A stretch of 64,000 nucleotides of DNA from Powellomyces hirtus (taxonomy: Eukaryota > Chytridiomycota > Chytridiomycetes > Spizellomycetales > Powellomycetaceae): positions 1-64,000 of the forward strand of contig JAHLKG010000036.1 in assembly GCA_025526995.1 (NCBI GenBank). Reading direction: 5' to 3'. A program made the translations under genes and the position numbers. Shown here piece by piece: positions 22,230 to 37,014 of the stretch (position 1 is its first letter; every line of letters starts with the position of its first letter). The notes under the pieces were generated by a model. The model saw only the letters and a list, made by a program, of their open reading frames with translations. It made no database searches and had not been told where the DNA came from.

Positions 22230-23381
22230 AATGACATTAGAGCGCACTTTTGAACCACCCGTGGGGAATTGTCGGTGCCTGGGATATATCCGCGTTTAGA
22301 CAGAACTGCTCCGCATCATGAAGGAGGCCGTAACCAAACCCCTCGAAGATGCGCACATTGACAAATGGACCGATGATCGCTGGGCCATTTTGTTCAGCGC
22401 ACTACTACCTCGCTCGGATAAAAGCGCTTGACTATCAGAACGTAGGCGCGGAGGGTGCCGATCGTCCATCGTCGTGCCCACCTGGAAGCAAGAAAGCCAT
22501 CATGCGTGGACGCGCCCGAGCAACCGTCAACCATCCCGAAGCTGGTGGATATGTGAGGTGGCAGTCGAGTGACCGCCAGACCCGGCCATCGAGTCGTTGA
22601 GGTACCCTCCTCGCTGATCCTTACTCCCACATAAGTAAAAAGACTAGAATCATAGGGCAGGAACTGCGTAGTCAAATAGAGAACCTTGCATGGTAGTTGA
22701 TGGAATTGGTTCAGATTCAGCGCCCGTTTTCCACATTGTTAAGCAATTGGATTGTTCCAAAACCTTTCGAGAATCAGTATATGGAGCATGATATATGGAA
22801 TCATCTGACTGGTAACTCCAGAGGAAAGCCGGAAACTTTGAACTCCACAGAAACAACTCAGCCTTGTTACGATATCATCGATATTCGCAGAACGCCATCC
22901 TGTCATGTCATTTGTGACGCGTCGCGCTAAGTCCCAACGAAACACGCGTTTTTTGCACTGTCGAAATCCTCAAAATCGGCCCGAAAAAATGCCTGCACTT
23001 TCGTGTGGAAAATAATACTCTTGAAAGCCTCATTTGGTAGAATAGACCCCCGGCTATGTGCCACGGCATGCAGGCGTCTCCCAACTGATATTCTGCAACC
23101 CCGTCAGCACTGACTTGGACCGACTCGGGAATCTGTCTCCGCGCAATGACGGTGCGGAAGGCATTCTGACGTTCATCGCTTCTTTCAGCCCGACTTTTTC
23201 CGAAGAAGCCAGCTCGGCCCACATTTCGCCACCGAGTTTGGACAGAAAGCGTCGGTGCTTCATTGATATTGCCGAAATAAAGTGTGGCCCTCACGTCTGG
23301 AGTTACTACGACCTCTACGAAAACACGATAAACAAACGAGCTGCTGTCATTACACCAAATTGCGAAAAAGCATCATCAACA
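22230..23381. other. 1.15-kb interval, no confident gene
   Basis: A 36-codon ORF starting at about 22318 (MKEAVTKPLEDAHIDKW) is the only stretch that looks protein-like, and it has no partner exon. The last ~320 bases are open in the same frame as the downstream receptor but contain no in-frame ATG, so they are taken as 5' flank. Confidence 0.35.
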
Positions 23382-24971
23382 ATGGTCGAACCAAGCGAGG
23401 TCTTCTTGTCGTCCTACATGGCCGTCAACCTCTGTTACATTATTCTGGCGCCATTACACCTCGGGACCATGGCGCTAATCGTGCACCGGTCTCGCACGAT
23501 CGGACTGTCGCATTTGAGACTGTCACAGCGCATTCCGCTCTACGCCGCCTGCTCAGAACTTGGCATGCTCGCCGCGTTCGGATCCACATGCATATACCAG
23601 CTTGCAGCTGGTAGGAACTTTGAGGGGAACGTGTGTGTGGCTGTTGGCGCATTTGGCTCTGTAAGTGAGACCCATATTCCGCGTTCATGTCTGCGTTCTT
23701 AGTCTTGAGGGGAGAAACCCCTCATCAATATCATTCTGGCATATGGTCCAATATCTAATCATTCAATGCGCAGTACTTTGCAGCCACTGAATTCCTCTTC
23801 TCGGCGCTCCTGGCGGCATTCACCTACCTCAACGTCTGTCGGCATTGGAATATTGGCACCGGTCGCTACGACTGGCGTCTGATTGGCGTCGCGTCCGTCG
23901 CATGCATCCCGCTCATTCTCCTCATCTTTGTATTAGACGCGTTTGGACCCATGGGCGAATTCGCGTATGTAAACCCATTCTATCTCAACAAGAGTTGCCT
24001 TCCGCTCATTCAACTTTTGTTTTTCTAATCGTTAGATGTCTCATTGACACAACACAAGGAAGCCGATCCTTCTACATTGCTCTCATCGGCATGAGCTTGA
24101 TGTCCTCCAATGTTCTCCTCATCCTCATCTTTATCCTCCCCGTCATCGCAAAGCTCTTCCGCACTCACCGGGCACTTACCCGAGTTATGACCATCAACAT
24201 CGACCATGGCAAACTTGTGTTCACACCAGACATTAATCGGGCAGCATGCAAAATCACGGTGTATGTGCTTGTCTATTCCCTCAAGGTACGAGAACAATGT
24301 CATTTTTGATTGCGCTTCATGCAATTCACAAGCGCCAGAAACACCCTAACCCCTTTGTATTTGTTTCTCTCCCGTGTTGATTCTAAAAGTGGATTGCGTG
24401 CATCCCAATCTTTGTTCCCATTCTCAAACACTCATCAACACCTCCCGACCCCATCACCTTCATCATCCCCTACATCGCCTTCCACATTGGCGGCATCATT
24501 AACGGCTCAATCTATCTTCTCTGCGATCCGCATAACCATAGCCTCCTCCCCGCACCCATCGCACGGGCAATGGCCCGCCGCCGCGCTCGCGCAAACCAGC
24601 GCGCGTGCGCAGAAGCCGGATGGCACGTCCCGGCAGAGGACGAAGATGGCGAACGCGGCCACACGGGTGTGGCCCTCACCGTACCACTCTGGACGGGCCC
24701 ACTGAGATCTCTCCCTTCCGCCAGTGGTAAACCATCGTCGCCGAAACGACATGGCCATTCAGACCATGAACGATCGGGGACCAAGATTGATTTCATCACA
24801 ATGCTGACGGACGACGCCCGCCCGCGTTTGAAAGAGTGGGATGACACCTCATCTACCACAACGTTGGTACAACCACCGCCATCCGCCTCTCCGCCAACCC
24901 CGCCCTTGCGTCCCGCACTCATACGAGGGTGGTCCACACCCTTGTCGCCCACAGCCTCATGGCCTCAATAA
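23382..24971 (+). CDS. Seven-TM G-protein-coupled receptor, Git3/cAMP-receptor-like
   Basis: Four exons (23382-23660, 23774-23964, 24036-24285, 24390-24971) give about 433 aa. Exon 2 must end at the GTATGT donor at 23965 to keep frame. Seven hydrophobic helices can be placed: YMAVNLCYIILAPLHLGTM, PLYAACSELGMLAAFGS, FLFSALLAAFTYLNVC, LIGVASVACIPLILLIF, LMSSNVLLILIFILPVI, YVLVYSLKWIACIPIFV and FIIPYIAFHIGGIINGS. A cytoplasmic tail of ~160 residues is rich in Arg, Ser and Pro. There is no signal peptide and only a short N-terminus. The layout and the TM6-TM7 region resemble fungal Git3/Gpr1 and Dictyostelium cAR-type receptors, which couple to G-alpha and cAMP signalling. The family is inferred from topology; the ligand is unknown. 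ATG 23382 is the first Met of the frame. Confidence 0.75.
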
Positions 24972-25550
24972 TTGCCACACTGCCTGTTCTGGCAAGCACA
25001 ATATCAGTTTTGTAGTGTATATAGTAGATAGGATATTATTTATTTTACGAACAATTTTTCATAATTACCATAACGCAAATGTAATTTCACTTGTCGCCAT
25101 CGCCATCGTACACAATTTTTTTTTTCTTCAATCAATTATGCGTCACGAACGCTTAATGTTGGGTTCGATGTTATGGTTTTGATCTCGCCTGGTGTTGCTC
25201 TTTGACCGTTGTCATGAAGACTGGTTGCCGTAGCGATCAGACATGCAGAGGTGCAAATCCCAAGATGCGCCAGAGTCTATTAGAGACCCAATCGTGTTGG
25301 ATTGTGCCGTGAAGGTGAGTTTTCTAGAAAATGTGTGAACAACGCTCTGAGGTTTGGTAGGGCGCGTTGAGCAATGCAGGAGGATGTCCAGCGTGGTAAG
25401 TCCGGACCATCGAATCGGTTCTCGCACTCGGACAGAGTAGCGTCTACCGGGTTCTGATACAACGTGCTCGCTCGGGCATGCCGGTACGCTCAATAAGGGG
25501 CTAGATCTCATAATCGCTTGGGACAGCAGAAGCGGCGTGGCGTCAAAACT
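24972..25550. other. Convergent intergenic spacer
   Basis: This AT-rich spacer separates the receptor gene (+) from the 3' end of the SHPRH-like gene (-). A T9 run near 25118 and several AATTTTT elements fit transcript 3' ends. No credible ORF was seen. Confidence 0.4.
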
Positions 25551-28500
25551 CTACGAGATATACCTTCGCTTCCCAGCCATGCCTCTGCCGCGACGACTAG
25601 TATATGGTGGGTGCACACCGCCTCCTTCTTCATCTTGGGAATCTCCCACGGCCGCCAGCCGGCGTTCAAGAGTGACCAAGAACGCGTTAGCCGAGTCGTC
25701 AAGAACAGGCGGCGGGGACAAGGACCGTCTCGGCGATGCGGTTGAGGACTGTGGTATCGGAGACGAGGGCTGTAGCGGTGAAGGAGACAAAGACGGTGCT
25801 GCAGCAGACGGGGCAGGTGATGACGGCGCCGTGCATTCAGGAGGGGACAAGTCCCCAAATAAGCACCATCGTACATCCGATTGCTCGACCCGCTCGCCAC
25901 CACCGCCCGCACGCGTCTCAAGGCCAGGCTTTGAAGATTCATTCACGGCATCACCTTCGCTGCAGCCATTGAAAGACGCCCGACTTCGCTGCCCAAGCGC
26001 TGCGACGCGCTCCTCGATGCTGTCGCGAATGATATACCTCCAAACCGTCGTTTCGCGCGTCTGCCCGATACGATGCACACGGTTGATCGCCTGCGCTTCC
26101 AATGCCAGATTAACCACCGGCTCAATCAAGAACACGTTGTTGGCCCCAACGAGTGTTAGCCCGGCGCTTTGGGATCTGGCGTTGAGCATGATGACTTGGA
26201 CATTATCGTCTTCTCTGAACCGTTTGACCGCACTCTGGCCTTTGAGGGCTGCGCGACCCTGGTTGAGTTTGACGAACTGTACGTTGTTCTTTGCAAGCCC
26301 TTGGCCGAGATAGTCCAGGACCTGCTCCCACTGCGAAAACACTAAAGACTTGGACTTTGGGTCGAGCATGCGGAGATATTTGATGTGCGTAATCAACGTG
26401 TCGAGTTTGGTACCATAAGAACCGAGCAACGGGATGTTGGCGAGGTGGCCGAGGAGGATTTGCGAAGCTTGCTCTTGTTCGCTGGAGGGTGACGACGGTG
26501 ATGAGGATGAAGACGGCTGAGAAGACATGACTGGCAGTGAGCGTTTCGTTTGCCGCATGGAAACAGGCTTGCATTGTTTGATCCAGAGCGGTTGATTGCA
26601 GAGCGGGCACTTTTTGTGTCTATTGATCCAACCAGTGACACAGTCCGTACAATACACATGCCCACACGGCGTGATGAGTCCTTCAACAACGGGACTTTTA
26701 CAGATCAAACACTCCCATTCCTTCTGTCTCTCTGCTGCGCCCTCTGTAGTCCCGTCGTCGTCGCTGCCACGTTCTTCGCGCGTCATGTTTTCCAAGTATC
26801 GCACCCTCGCGACCTGAGCCACCAGCGCACGCTGCATTTCGCTTTCGTTGGAAACAGTCTCAGCAATGTCGGCGTCAATGTCTGCGGGCTCAACGGCGGG
26901 CACCACCCCATCTGAGACACGTTGTAAGTTCATATAGTACGAGAGCCGCGAGTTGAAGACTTTGGAAATTGCCCGGGTCTCTCTGTGGGAAAACATATGA
27001 ACAAATGTAAATGACAACCATTTGATGGAGGGTCATGCAGCATGTACGGCCCGAGGTATTCTGCAAACTTACGATTCCAACATCTTGTGCCTGGCCAATT
27101 CGCGCTCCAACACCTTCGGCAAAGTATGGGCCGCATTCAGGAGCAATCGCTTTTCCAACTCAGGCAGATGTCTATTCTTGGCTTTCTGTAATTCGCCAAT
27201 CAGCTCGCGTAAAGGCAGCGATCCAGGCGTGAGAATGAAGCTTCGCCTCTTCTTCTCCAGAACTAGACGCAATTCCTTCTCCTCCTTAGCCTCCGTCACC
27301 ACTTCCAATCTGCGATCCTCTGCGCGGATCCCTGTCAGCAGCTGCTTGCGGTCAGCCAGCATGAGTCGATAACAGGCTTGATATACATCGACTATGGCCT
27401 GCATCTCGATTCCTTCCTGGTACTCTTCGACTGTCTCTACAGTCGCCTCATCTTTTCCGCTGACGGTGACGCCGTCCGTTTCTTGTTCTATCTTCCGCTC
27501 CGGGTCAGTAGCGTCTTCAGTTTTGATGGGGCAGGTCAACTTCTTCACAATCACATCTCGCCAGCTACAAAGCACTTTCCACTGATCATCCAACTGCTGC
27601 GCGATATCCCTCAGGGACTTAGAAAGATCCCTCATGAAACCTCCAGAGAGCGGTAACACGCAATCGCTGATCATGTCTACTTTCAGGATCGCCTTCTGTT
27701 CAACCTTTTGCGCATACGATTTGTAGAGATCGATCAATTTGCAGGCAGCCTCTTGCTCGGGCCCAAGCAACTGCCGTCGGATCAATTCTGCTTCTCGGTA
27801 AAACTGATTCTCAAGTTCTTCGGATTTGCAGGAATGATAGACGCTGGCTGTAAAGTATATCACGCGGTGTTCCAACTCTTGTAAATTCCGAAGTCTTGCT
27901 GTCAGCGCGGTGAGCTCTTCGTTGAGCTCAGATATGGTATCCTGGTTTCCGATATGCTCCATCTCTTGTTCGTCATCCTCCAGCAAATTTCGCTCCTGCG
28001 ATTCGCGGGGGTCGGCAACGGATGGTACGTATACAAGCTTTTGCTTCTGCAGAATCTCGGCTCTCTGTTTGCTGACCGCGGTGATGGATCTTTGCAGGTC
28101 AGCACGAACGGCCCGGTAAACTTCAAGGGGTGCGTCTCCTCCGTCCTGCCACTCTTTATTCTTGGCGATAAACTCTAGCATTTGAGCCCGATGAATCCGC
28201 GCAAGACAAAACTGGCGTTCGGTCCCAGAAACTGCTGTTTTAGCTTGCCGGTACATCAAGTCCAGGACCTCCCCAATTGACCTCAAGACACCACCCAGCA
28301 CACGTCTGTTGTGTGTACCAACTTGCGGGTGACAACTGACAGGACGTAATTAGTTATACATATCTGAACGGGTACTCCCCAAAGAATTGTTCTTCTCACC
28401 AGGTTTGTCTGAGCTGGAGCAGCCATAGCGACATAGTGCTAGCGCGCACATCTTCCGCCCCATCGCTTGCCCGTTTCGGTGTAGCTCGCACTTCTGCTAT

Positions 28501-30704
28501 CATTTCATCATATAACTGATCATACCAAGTTCTCTCCACTTTGGAGAAGTCGAGATGCAATGTTCGGGCATGTTGTGCTGGGATAGTCAACTCTGTGGAG
28601 ACGTTTGCCTTTGTGTTGCGATGCATGAATCGCCGCAGGGTATCATAGAACAGTCCCCGATTGATTGGCTCCTGCAGTCTTTGCCAGATCGCGGGATAGG
28701 ATGCCAATGGTTCGAGGCGAAGAAATTTTATCAAACCGTGAAGGTCGGCCAGACCTTTTTTGGCTATTGGCGTGCCCGTCACCGCCCACGGATGAACTCT
28801 AGGAATCATGCACGCCATCGCTATAGCAAATGACATGTTAGTCGCTGCTCCATTTAGTAACCAAAAGTTGGGCGCGCACCTGCCGCATGGGAGACAGACG
28901 ACTCAACCATTTGTGCCTCATCGAGAACCACTCTCCAAAATGTGACCCCAACCAAGGGCGACCTGCGCCGTTCGTACCTTCTGCCCTGCCTTCTTGACCT
29001 CCCTGGTTCAGGTTTGGCGGCATGAAGTTCCTTCCTGATGGTATCATACGACGTAATTACCATGTCGAAACGTGTCATCTGACGCGCTGTTACAGGCGTC
29101 TTTTCCATGCCAGTGAATACAACCACTGATAGTGAAGGGGCATGCGTAGCCGCTTCGTTGCTCCATTGTTCAACGATTGAACTTGGTGCAATCACCAGAG
29201 TGCCGGAAGAAGACAGTGGTGGAGAAAATCCCGTTGTGAGCGCACAAGATGGACAAGCGTAAGCGTAATCGGGACCCGCTGCATCCATGTCTTCCTGCGT
29301 CATATCCACGCATTTCAAGTGAAACCATGACTCGCACTGTTCACACGATATTATATCTGCGCCCTTCCGGTGAGATTTCCAGCCGTCTTGATTACAAGCC
29401 CCGCATAAGCCTTTATCCACGCGGTCTTTGTTATCGATGCTTTGATCAATCGGGGGGTGTCCGTCAGGCGACCGATGCAGAAGGATGAGCGCAAGTAAGA
29501 TGACCGTTTTGCCCAAACCCATCTCCTCTGCTAGGATCCCTCCTAAGACCTCGCGCTCATTGTCTTGTCCAACAGGCAGCTCGACGGAAACGGAGCCCGT
29601 CAGTCGGTTCACGTAGAATTTGATGCTCAGATCCGTAATTATGTGCTCATATAGGACTGGCACACGTCCGTCTAGTTGCTCCATCCGGGGCACTACGCGG
29701 CCTTCCATGTCAAACGCCATTCCTTCTCGATCCAGCATCCATCCCACCGCTCGTCGCTGGTATGGTAGAAGGTGCGGAAGGAGGTCCGATGGTTGCAAGC
29801 ACGGCCGCTGGTCAGGTGTCGGATAAGAGGATGGGACGAGGTGCGACAACAGGACCCCGGTCTCTGGACTGGGTTTGGGCGGATACAAATGTAGGAAGAG
29901 GTAGTACATCTCAGGACAGATGTTCCCTTTTTTGCGATCGATCGCTGCATCGTACGCCGCTTCAATCCCAGAAGGTGGCTGGTAGATTTTGATATTTGTA
30001 TTTATCCGGATACGAGACGGCTCTGGATTGTGAATTTCCAAGCTCGACCGCACAATGCACAAGTTATGTTCGCAACATCTTGCCAGAGCACTGATGAGGG
30101 AACCAATCTCTTGTCCTCTTCCGTTTGGCCGTGGGACATGAATGTGCTTGCGGATGAGCACGGCGTTCCGACTTCGAACCAACATCTCAGCAGAGTCCCA
30201 ACCAGTCTTCTGGAATTCAATCTGCACCTCCCTCGGACGAGTGGCTACAGCAGAGTTTCCGATTACATCACAGAAGCTTCTAATGTCGACGGTATTCGTC
30301 AAATCGCATTGCACATGGAACTGTCCACAATAGAGCAAGCCCGGTTCAGCATAGTGATCCTCATTCGAGTTCTCCGGAGAAGACTCTACAGAGACGTCAT
30401 GGTCCACCAATACGGGTTTCCACGCAAGGTGTGGAGCCGGTTGGGTGCTTCGACGTTGATTGTCCTGTGTATCAGCCGGTGTGTCAGACAAGTACTCAAA
30501 GGGCCATTAAAGACCTCCCAAGTAGCTTACATTGAGCACATGCTCGTCTACAACAGTAATCCCTGTACCAGTCGGCAAGTCATTGCGTCCACGCTTCGCG
30601 GGTCGATTTTCGCCTTCGCCATCCTCCCGTGGTCGCTTTCCTGTGACAATATCCTTTTCGAATAGGGAGCGAAATGATTGAACATAAAGAGTACATTGGT
30701 CCAT
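25551..30704 (-). CDS. SHPRH: SHPRH-like SNF2 ATPase / PHD / RING E3 ubiquitin ligase
   Basis: Five exons (30704-30531, 30464-28880, 28820-28400, 28335-27073, 26982-25551) join in phase to about 1624 aa, close to human SHPRH (~1680). The order is a basic N-terminus (KRPREDGEGENRPAKRGR), SNF2 lobe 1 with Walker A EEMGLGKTV, a PHD finger inserted after it (CGAC...CEQCESWFHLKC...CPSC), motif II LDEAQMV, WAVTGTPI, and LLQLRQTCCHPQVG across the exon 3/4 junction. A long helical insert follows, then a C3HC4 RING (CLIC...PCGHVYCTDC...CPLC), then lobe 2 with LVFSQWEQVLDYL and QAINRVHRIGQTR. SHPRH and yeast Irc20/Rad5 act in replication-stress tolerance, polyubiquitinating PCNA; a nuclear role of that kind is inferred. 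The PHD between SNF2 motifs separates it from Rad5 and Irc20. No H1/H5-like domain is obvious. Confidence 0.93.
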
Positions 30705-30927
30705 GCTTCTCGCGCCGATCGCGTCGCAGAAAGAAGCTTGCTATTTTACAATGACTGAAGCACTGCCACGACTGCGAGGATTGAAATTTCCGCGCGCTTT
30801 CCTGCAAACCATCTCACCCAAACTGATGGCCAACTGTGATATGTGTCCCTAAAGTTAATATGGATTGCGTAGCCTAATTGCACTGCGTCTTCTTCCAAAA
30901 AAGAACACAATTATAGCTCGCAAAAAG

Positions 30928-30999
30928 TGAAGCCTACGGGATTTGAACACGTAACCTTCCGATCTGGAGTCGGACGCGCTGCCGTTGCGCCAAGGCTTC
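30928..30999 (-). tRNA. tRNA-Trp (anticodon CCA), second copy
   Basis: On the minus strand this is identical to the tRNA at 21089-21160 except for one base in the T loop (TTCAAAT instead of TTCGAAT). Acceptor stem, D arm, anticodon CCA and the T-stem mismatch are the same. There is no intron. It sits 224 bp upstream of the SHPRH-like gene start. The T-loop change converts the usual B-box core GTTCGAATCC to GTTCAAATCC; the altered base is one of the more variable B-box positions, so it is probably still transcribed. Confidence 0.9.
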
Positions 31000-31303
31000 T
31001 ATTGAAAAAAGTTCAGAAGTTTAGCCCTATATCTAATACAAATATTATCTTACTACATCCAACAACGTTAAAAATCGGTTCTCCCTCAATCGCTTCTACT
31101 TCAGCACACTGCGGCACCTGAATGAGTATTGTAACACAAGTATCACTGTGCAGCGGTGCCATCCTGGTTTCTTTTAAACCACTCGACGTCCAAGCAGGCT
31201 CACCGTTTTGTCCCCTTGGGCTTGCAGGGTTTCCTCGTTCTTTTTGTGAGGATTGGGGGGCAGAAGGTGAGGGATGTGAGAGCCATGGAAAGGGGTGGGT
31301 TTA
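31000..31303. other. Spacer 3' of tRNA / 5' region
   Basis: About 300 bases between the second tRNA-Trp and a small plus-strand ORF. AT-rich at first, then GC-richer. Nothing recognisable was seen. Confidence 0.35.
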
Positions 31304-31570
31304 ATGGGGAACCCTTCAGAGAAATTTGCTGCGGCCCGGTGGGAAGATGAGATTCTTGACTGCGGGGCCCAATGGGGTGACCGCGTTGCCAGAGCGTTGA
31401 ACAATCCTCAACACTCAGATGAGGAGGGTGACACCGCTGTTCCCACATTAGTTCTTTGCCCTTTGGTCCAGTGTTGGACCGATGACGCTCCTATTGACCT
31501 TGACAATATTGGACCAAAAGCCAAAGAATTGGAGAAACTGTCTTGGGCCCTTGGCAGACGTGCTGCCTAG
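31304..31570 (+). CDS. Small hypothetical protein (about 88 aa)
   Basis: An ATG-initiated ORF encodes an acidic peptide starting MGNPSEKFAAARWEDEI and ending in an Arg/Ala-rich tail (WALGRRAA). Composition is balanced and protein-like, but no family was recognised. It has no signal peptide or membrane helix and no obvious partner exon. It lies between the tRNA and the PKC gene. It may be an exon of an undetected gene or a remnant. Confidence 0.3.
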   Translation: MGNPSEKFAAARWEDEILDCGAQWGDRVARALNNPQHSDEEGDTAVPTLVLCPLVQCWTDDAPIDLDNIGPKAKELEKLSWALGRRAA

Positions 31571-31646
31571 TAGAGCACACAGTAGTTTGGTACTCCCTTA
31601 TATGAGATAATGAAACATTCGGACTGTCATATGTGTGATCAAGAAA

Positions 31647-31994
31647 TCAATGGTCGGCGGAGATTGAGGTCTCTGGATTTGAATGATTAGGCCCAAACTC
31701 AGTTCGCAACGATCGTGGTTTACTCGGATACCCATGACATTGAAGTCTTGAGAGACGAGTGGTAGTATTGGCTCGCACATACTCAAACGGGTTTCCATGG
31801 TGTGCTCTTCTGCAAAAATACACATCGTTTGCTGTCAAGACATGCGGCGGGAAAGGCGGAGCGAGTCGGAAGGAGGCACAAGGGAGGCTGTGTTTTTGTA
31901 AACGGCGTGGGTTGATGAAATCTGGGAACGCGTGGCCACACACGGCACAGCGCCCGAGTTCAAATTTAGAACTTCGGCGACTTTCCCAAGGCAT
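31647..31994 (-). CDS. Possible small zinc-binding protein, head-to-head with PKC1
   Basis: An ATG at 31994 opens a 115-codon frame. Residues ~16-40 read CAVCGHAFPDFINP...HSLPC, a C-x2-C-...-H-x4-C arrangement that would suit a small zinc finger. The rest is less convincing and a short intron after about residue 55 is possible. The ATG is only 18 bases from the PKC start codon on the opposite strand, so the two transcripts would have to overlap at their 5' ends. Family unknown; it may be chance. Confidence 0.3.
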   Translation of the reverse strand: MPWESRRSSKFELGRCAVCGHAFPDFINPRRLQKHSLPCASFRLAPPFPPHVLTANDVYFCRRAHHGNPFEYVRANTTTRLSRLQCHGYPSKPRSLRTEFGPNHSNPETSISADH

Positions 31995-32012
31995 TGACAG
32001 AGATTCGACAAA

Positions 32013-35653
<3,641 letters not shown>

Positions 35654-37014
35654 TCCGCGATTCTTGGGAATTGAGACTACTTGACAGACGCTTTCCCCTC
35701 TACCTTACTATCTCTGTTTCTCCACATTTTATACTTGAATTTTCGAATGCATACCACTTCTTCATCTTTGGGCCGCGGTTCCGTCGTCTCTATGCAACGT
35801 TGGGGCGAGTGCTCAGTACCACAACTTGAGTCCTGTCAAATTGCCCTCAACGCAGATATGTGGCCAATTCCATGGGAGTCCTGAATCATCCTGCATTCCG
35901 ATTCACCCAAGCCACAGGCCTTCCTCTCCCTCACTTTCGCGGCTTCAGAGACACAATCATAATGCGGCCAGGCATCAACTGTGTACACACCATGGATATC
36001 TCTTGTGCCAAACGCTCGCTGTCTCCTGCCAAGCCTACGTGCGTGCGTGCCCGGAAGCAGAATGCGCTCGTGGTCATTTGCCGAAGTGTTCATGCTTCCT
36101 GTACTACAGAGGCATGTACGGAGAGATAGCGCAGTAGTCTGCTGCCAAAACGCAGAAATTGACAGCTCGTCTCCTGCTTCCTGCTTCTGTCTCTCCATAA
36201 CCCCTTTTTTTATTTTTTTTCTTTTGCTGGTGTTGTTTATGAAATTTGCAACCAGCGTGCATCGCATCGCATTCGATCACCACTCGGGACCTCGAGAGAT
36301 AGCGCAGTCGCAAAAACCCAACCCGACCACCAGACCTTGGAACAAAAACGAACAAAGAATTCGTGCATTTCCACTTTGGGCATATTGACAGGCCCCTCGC
36401 GACTTCACGACTCACGCGGGCAGACGCGCTCCGCAAAGCCACATCGGAGCCGTGACGATAAGCCGCGAAAAGAAGGTGAAAAAGGGTGAAAAGCGGTCGT
36501 AGAAGTACGGTAGCCAGCATGCATACGGTAGAGAGCCTGAGTGCTGCGCTTTCTGGCCACATCACCACACGAGCACGTCCGTCACGCGTTACGCCCTTAT
36601 CTCCGCTTTCGCAATTAATATTTTTTGACCAACGCCGTTTGCTGAGGGGCGAAAAAAAATGTTCTATCTTCCCGCGCATCTCCCCCCTCCTTTTTTTGCT
36701 ATTGGGAGGCTGCATCTGAGTAAAGGGTCAGCTGAGTAGCGCGGTTGCAAAAAAAAAGGACATCATGCAATACAGTTACACTCCCTTGGCGGGCCATGAC
36801 GTTGGTATGTTGATGGTGGAAACGCATGGACATTTTGGGTCAGGGGGGAATATAAACAAGGCGGGATGCGTGGGTGCTTTTGGCTGCAGCAACGCGGAAG
36901 TTGAAAGAAATTAACCAAAGGCGACAGTAAGGCATGACGGGCCACGAATATACTCGAGTGTCGCGGGATGATGACTTCGGTATGGTGTGATGTGCTTGCG
37001 GGATTCTGGGAGGA
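35654..37014. other. 1.36-kb intergenic region
   Basis: This contains the 3' flank of PKC1 and the upstream region of the ABC transporter. A minus-strand ORF of 203 codons (36715-36104) starts with an ATG and a basic, Phe-containing stretch (GKIEHFFSPL), but its composition turns improbable downstream and it has no recognisable domain; it is left unannotated. AT-rich and T-rich runs near 36205 and 36650 look like transcript-end or promoter sequence. Confidence 0.4.

Noticed and set aside
36104..36715. 203-codon minus-strand ORF with a PIP-box-like IEHFFSPL
   Set aside because: Composition is improbable after the first 30 residues, with no splice partner and no domain; probably chance in 3' flank sequence.
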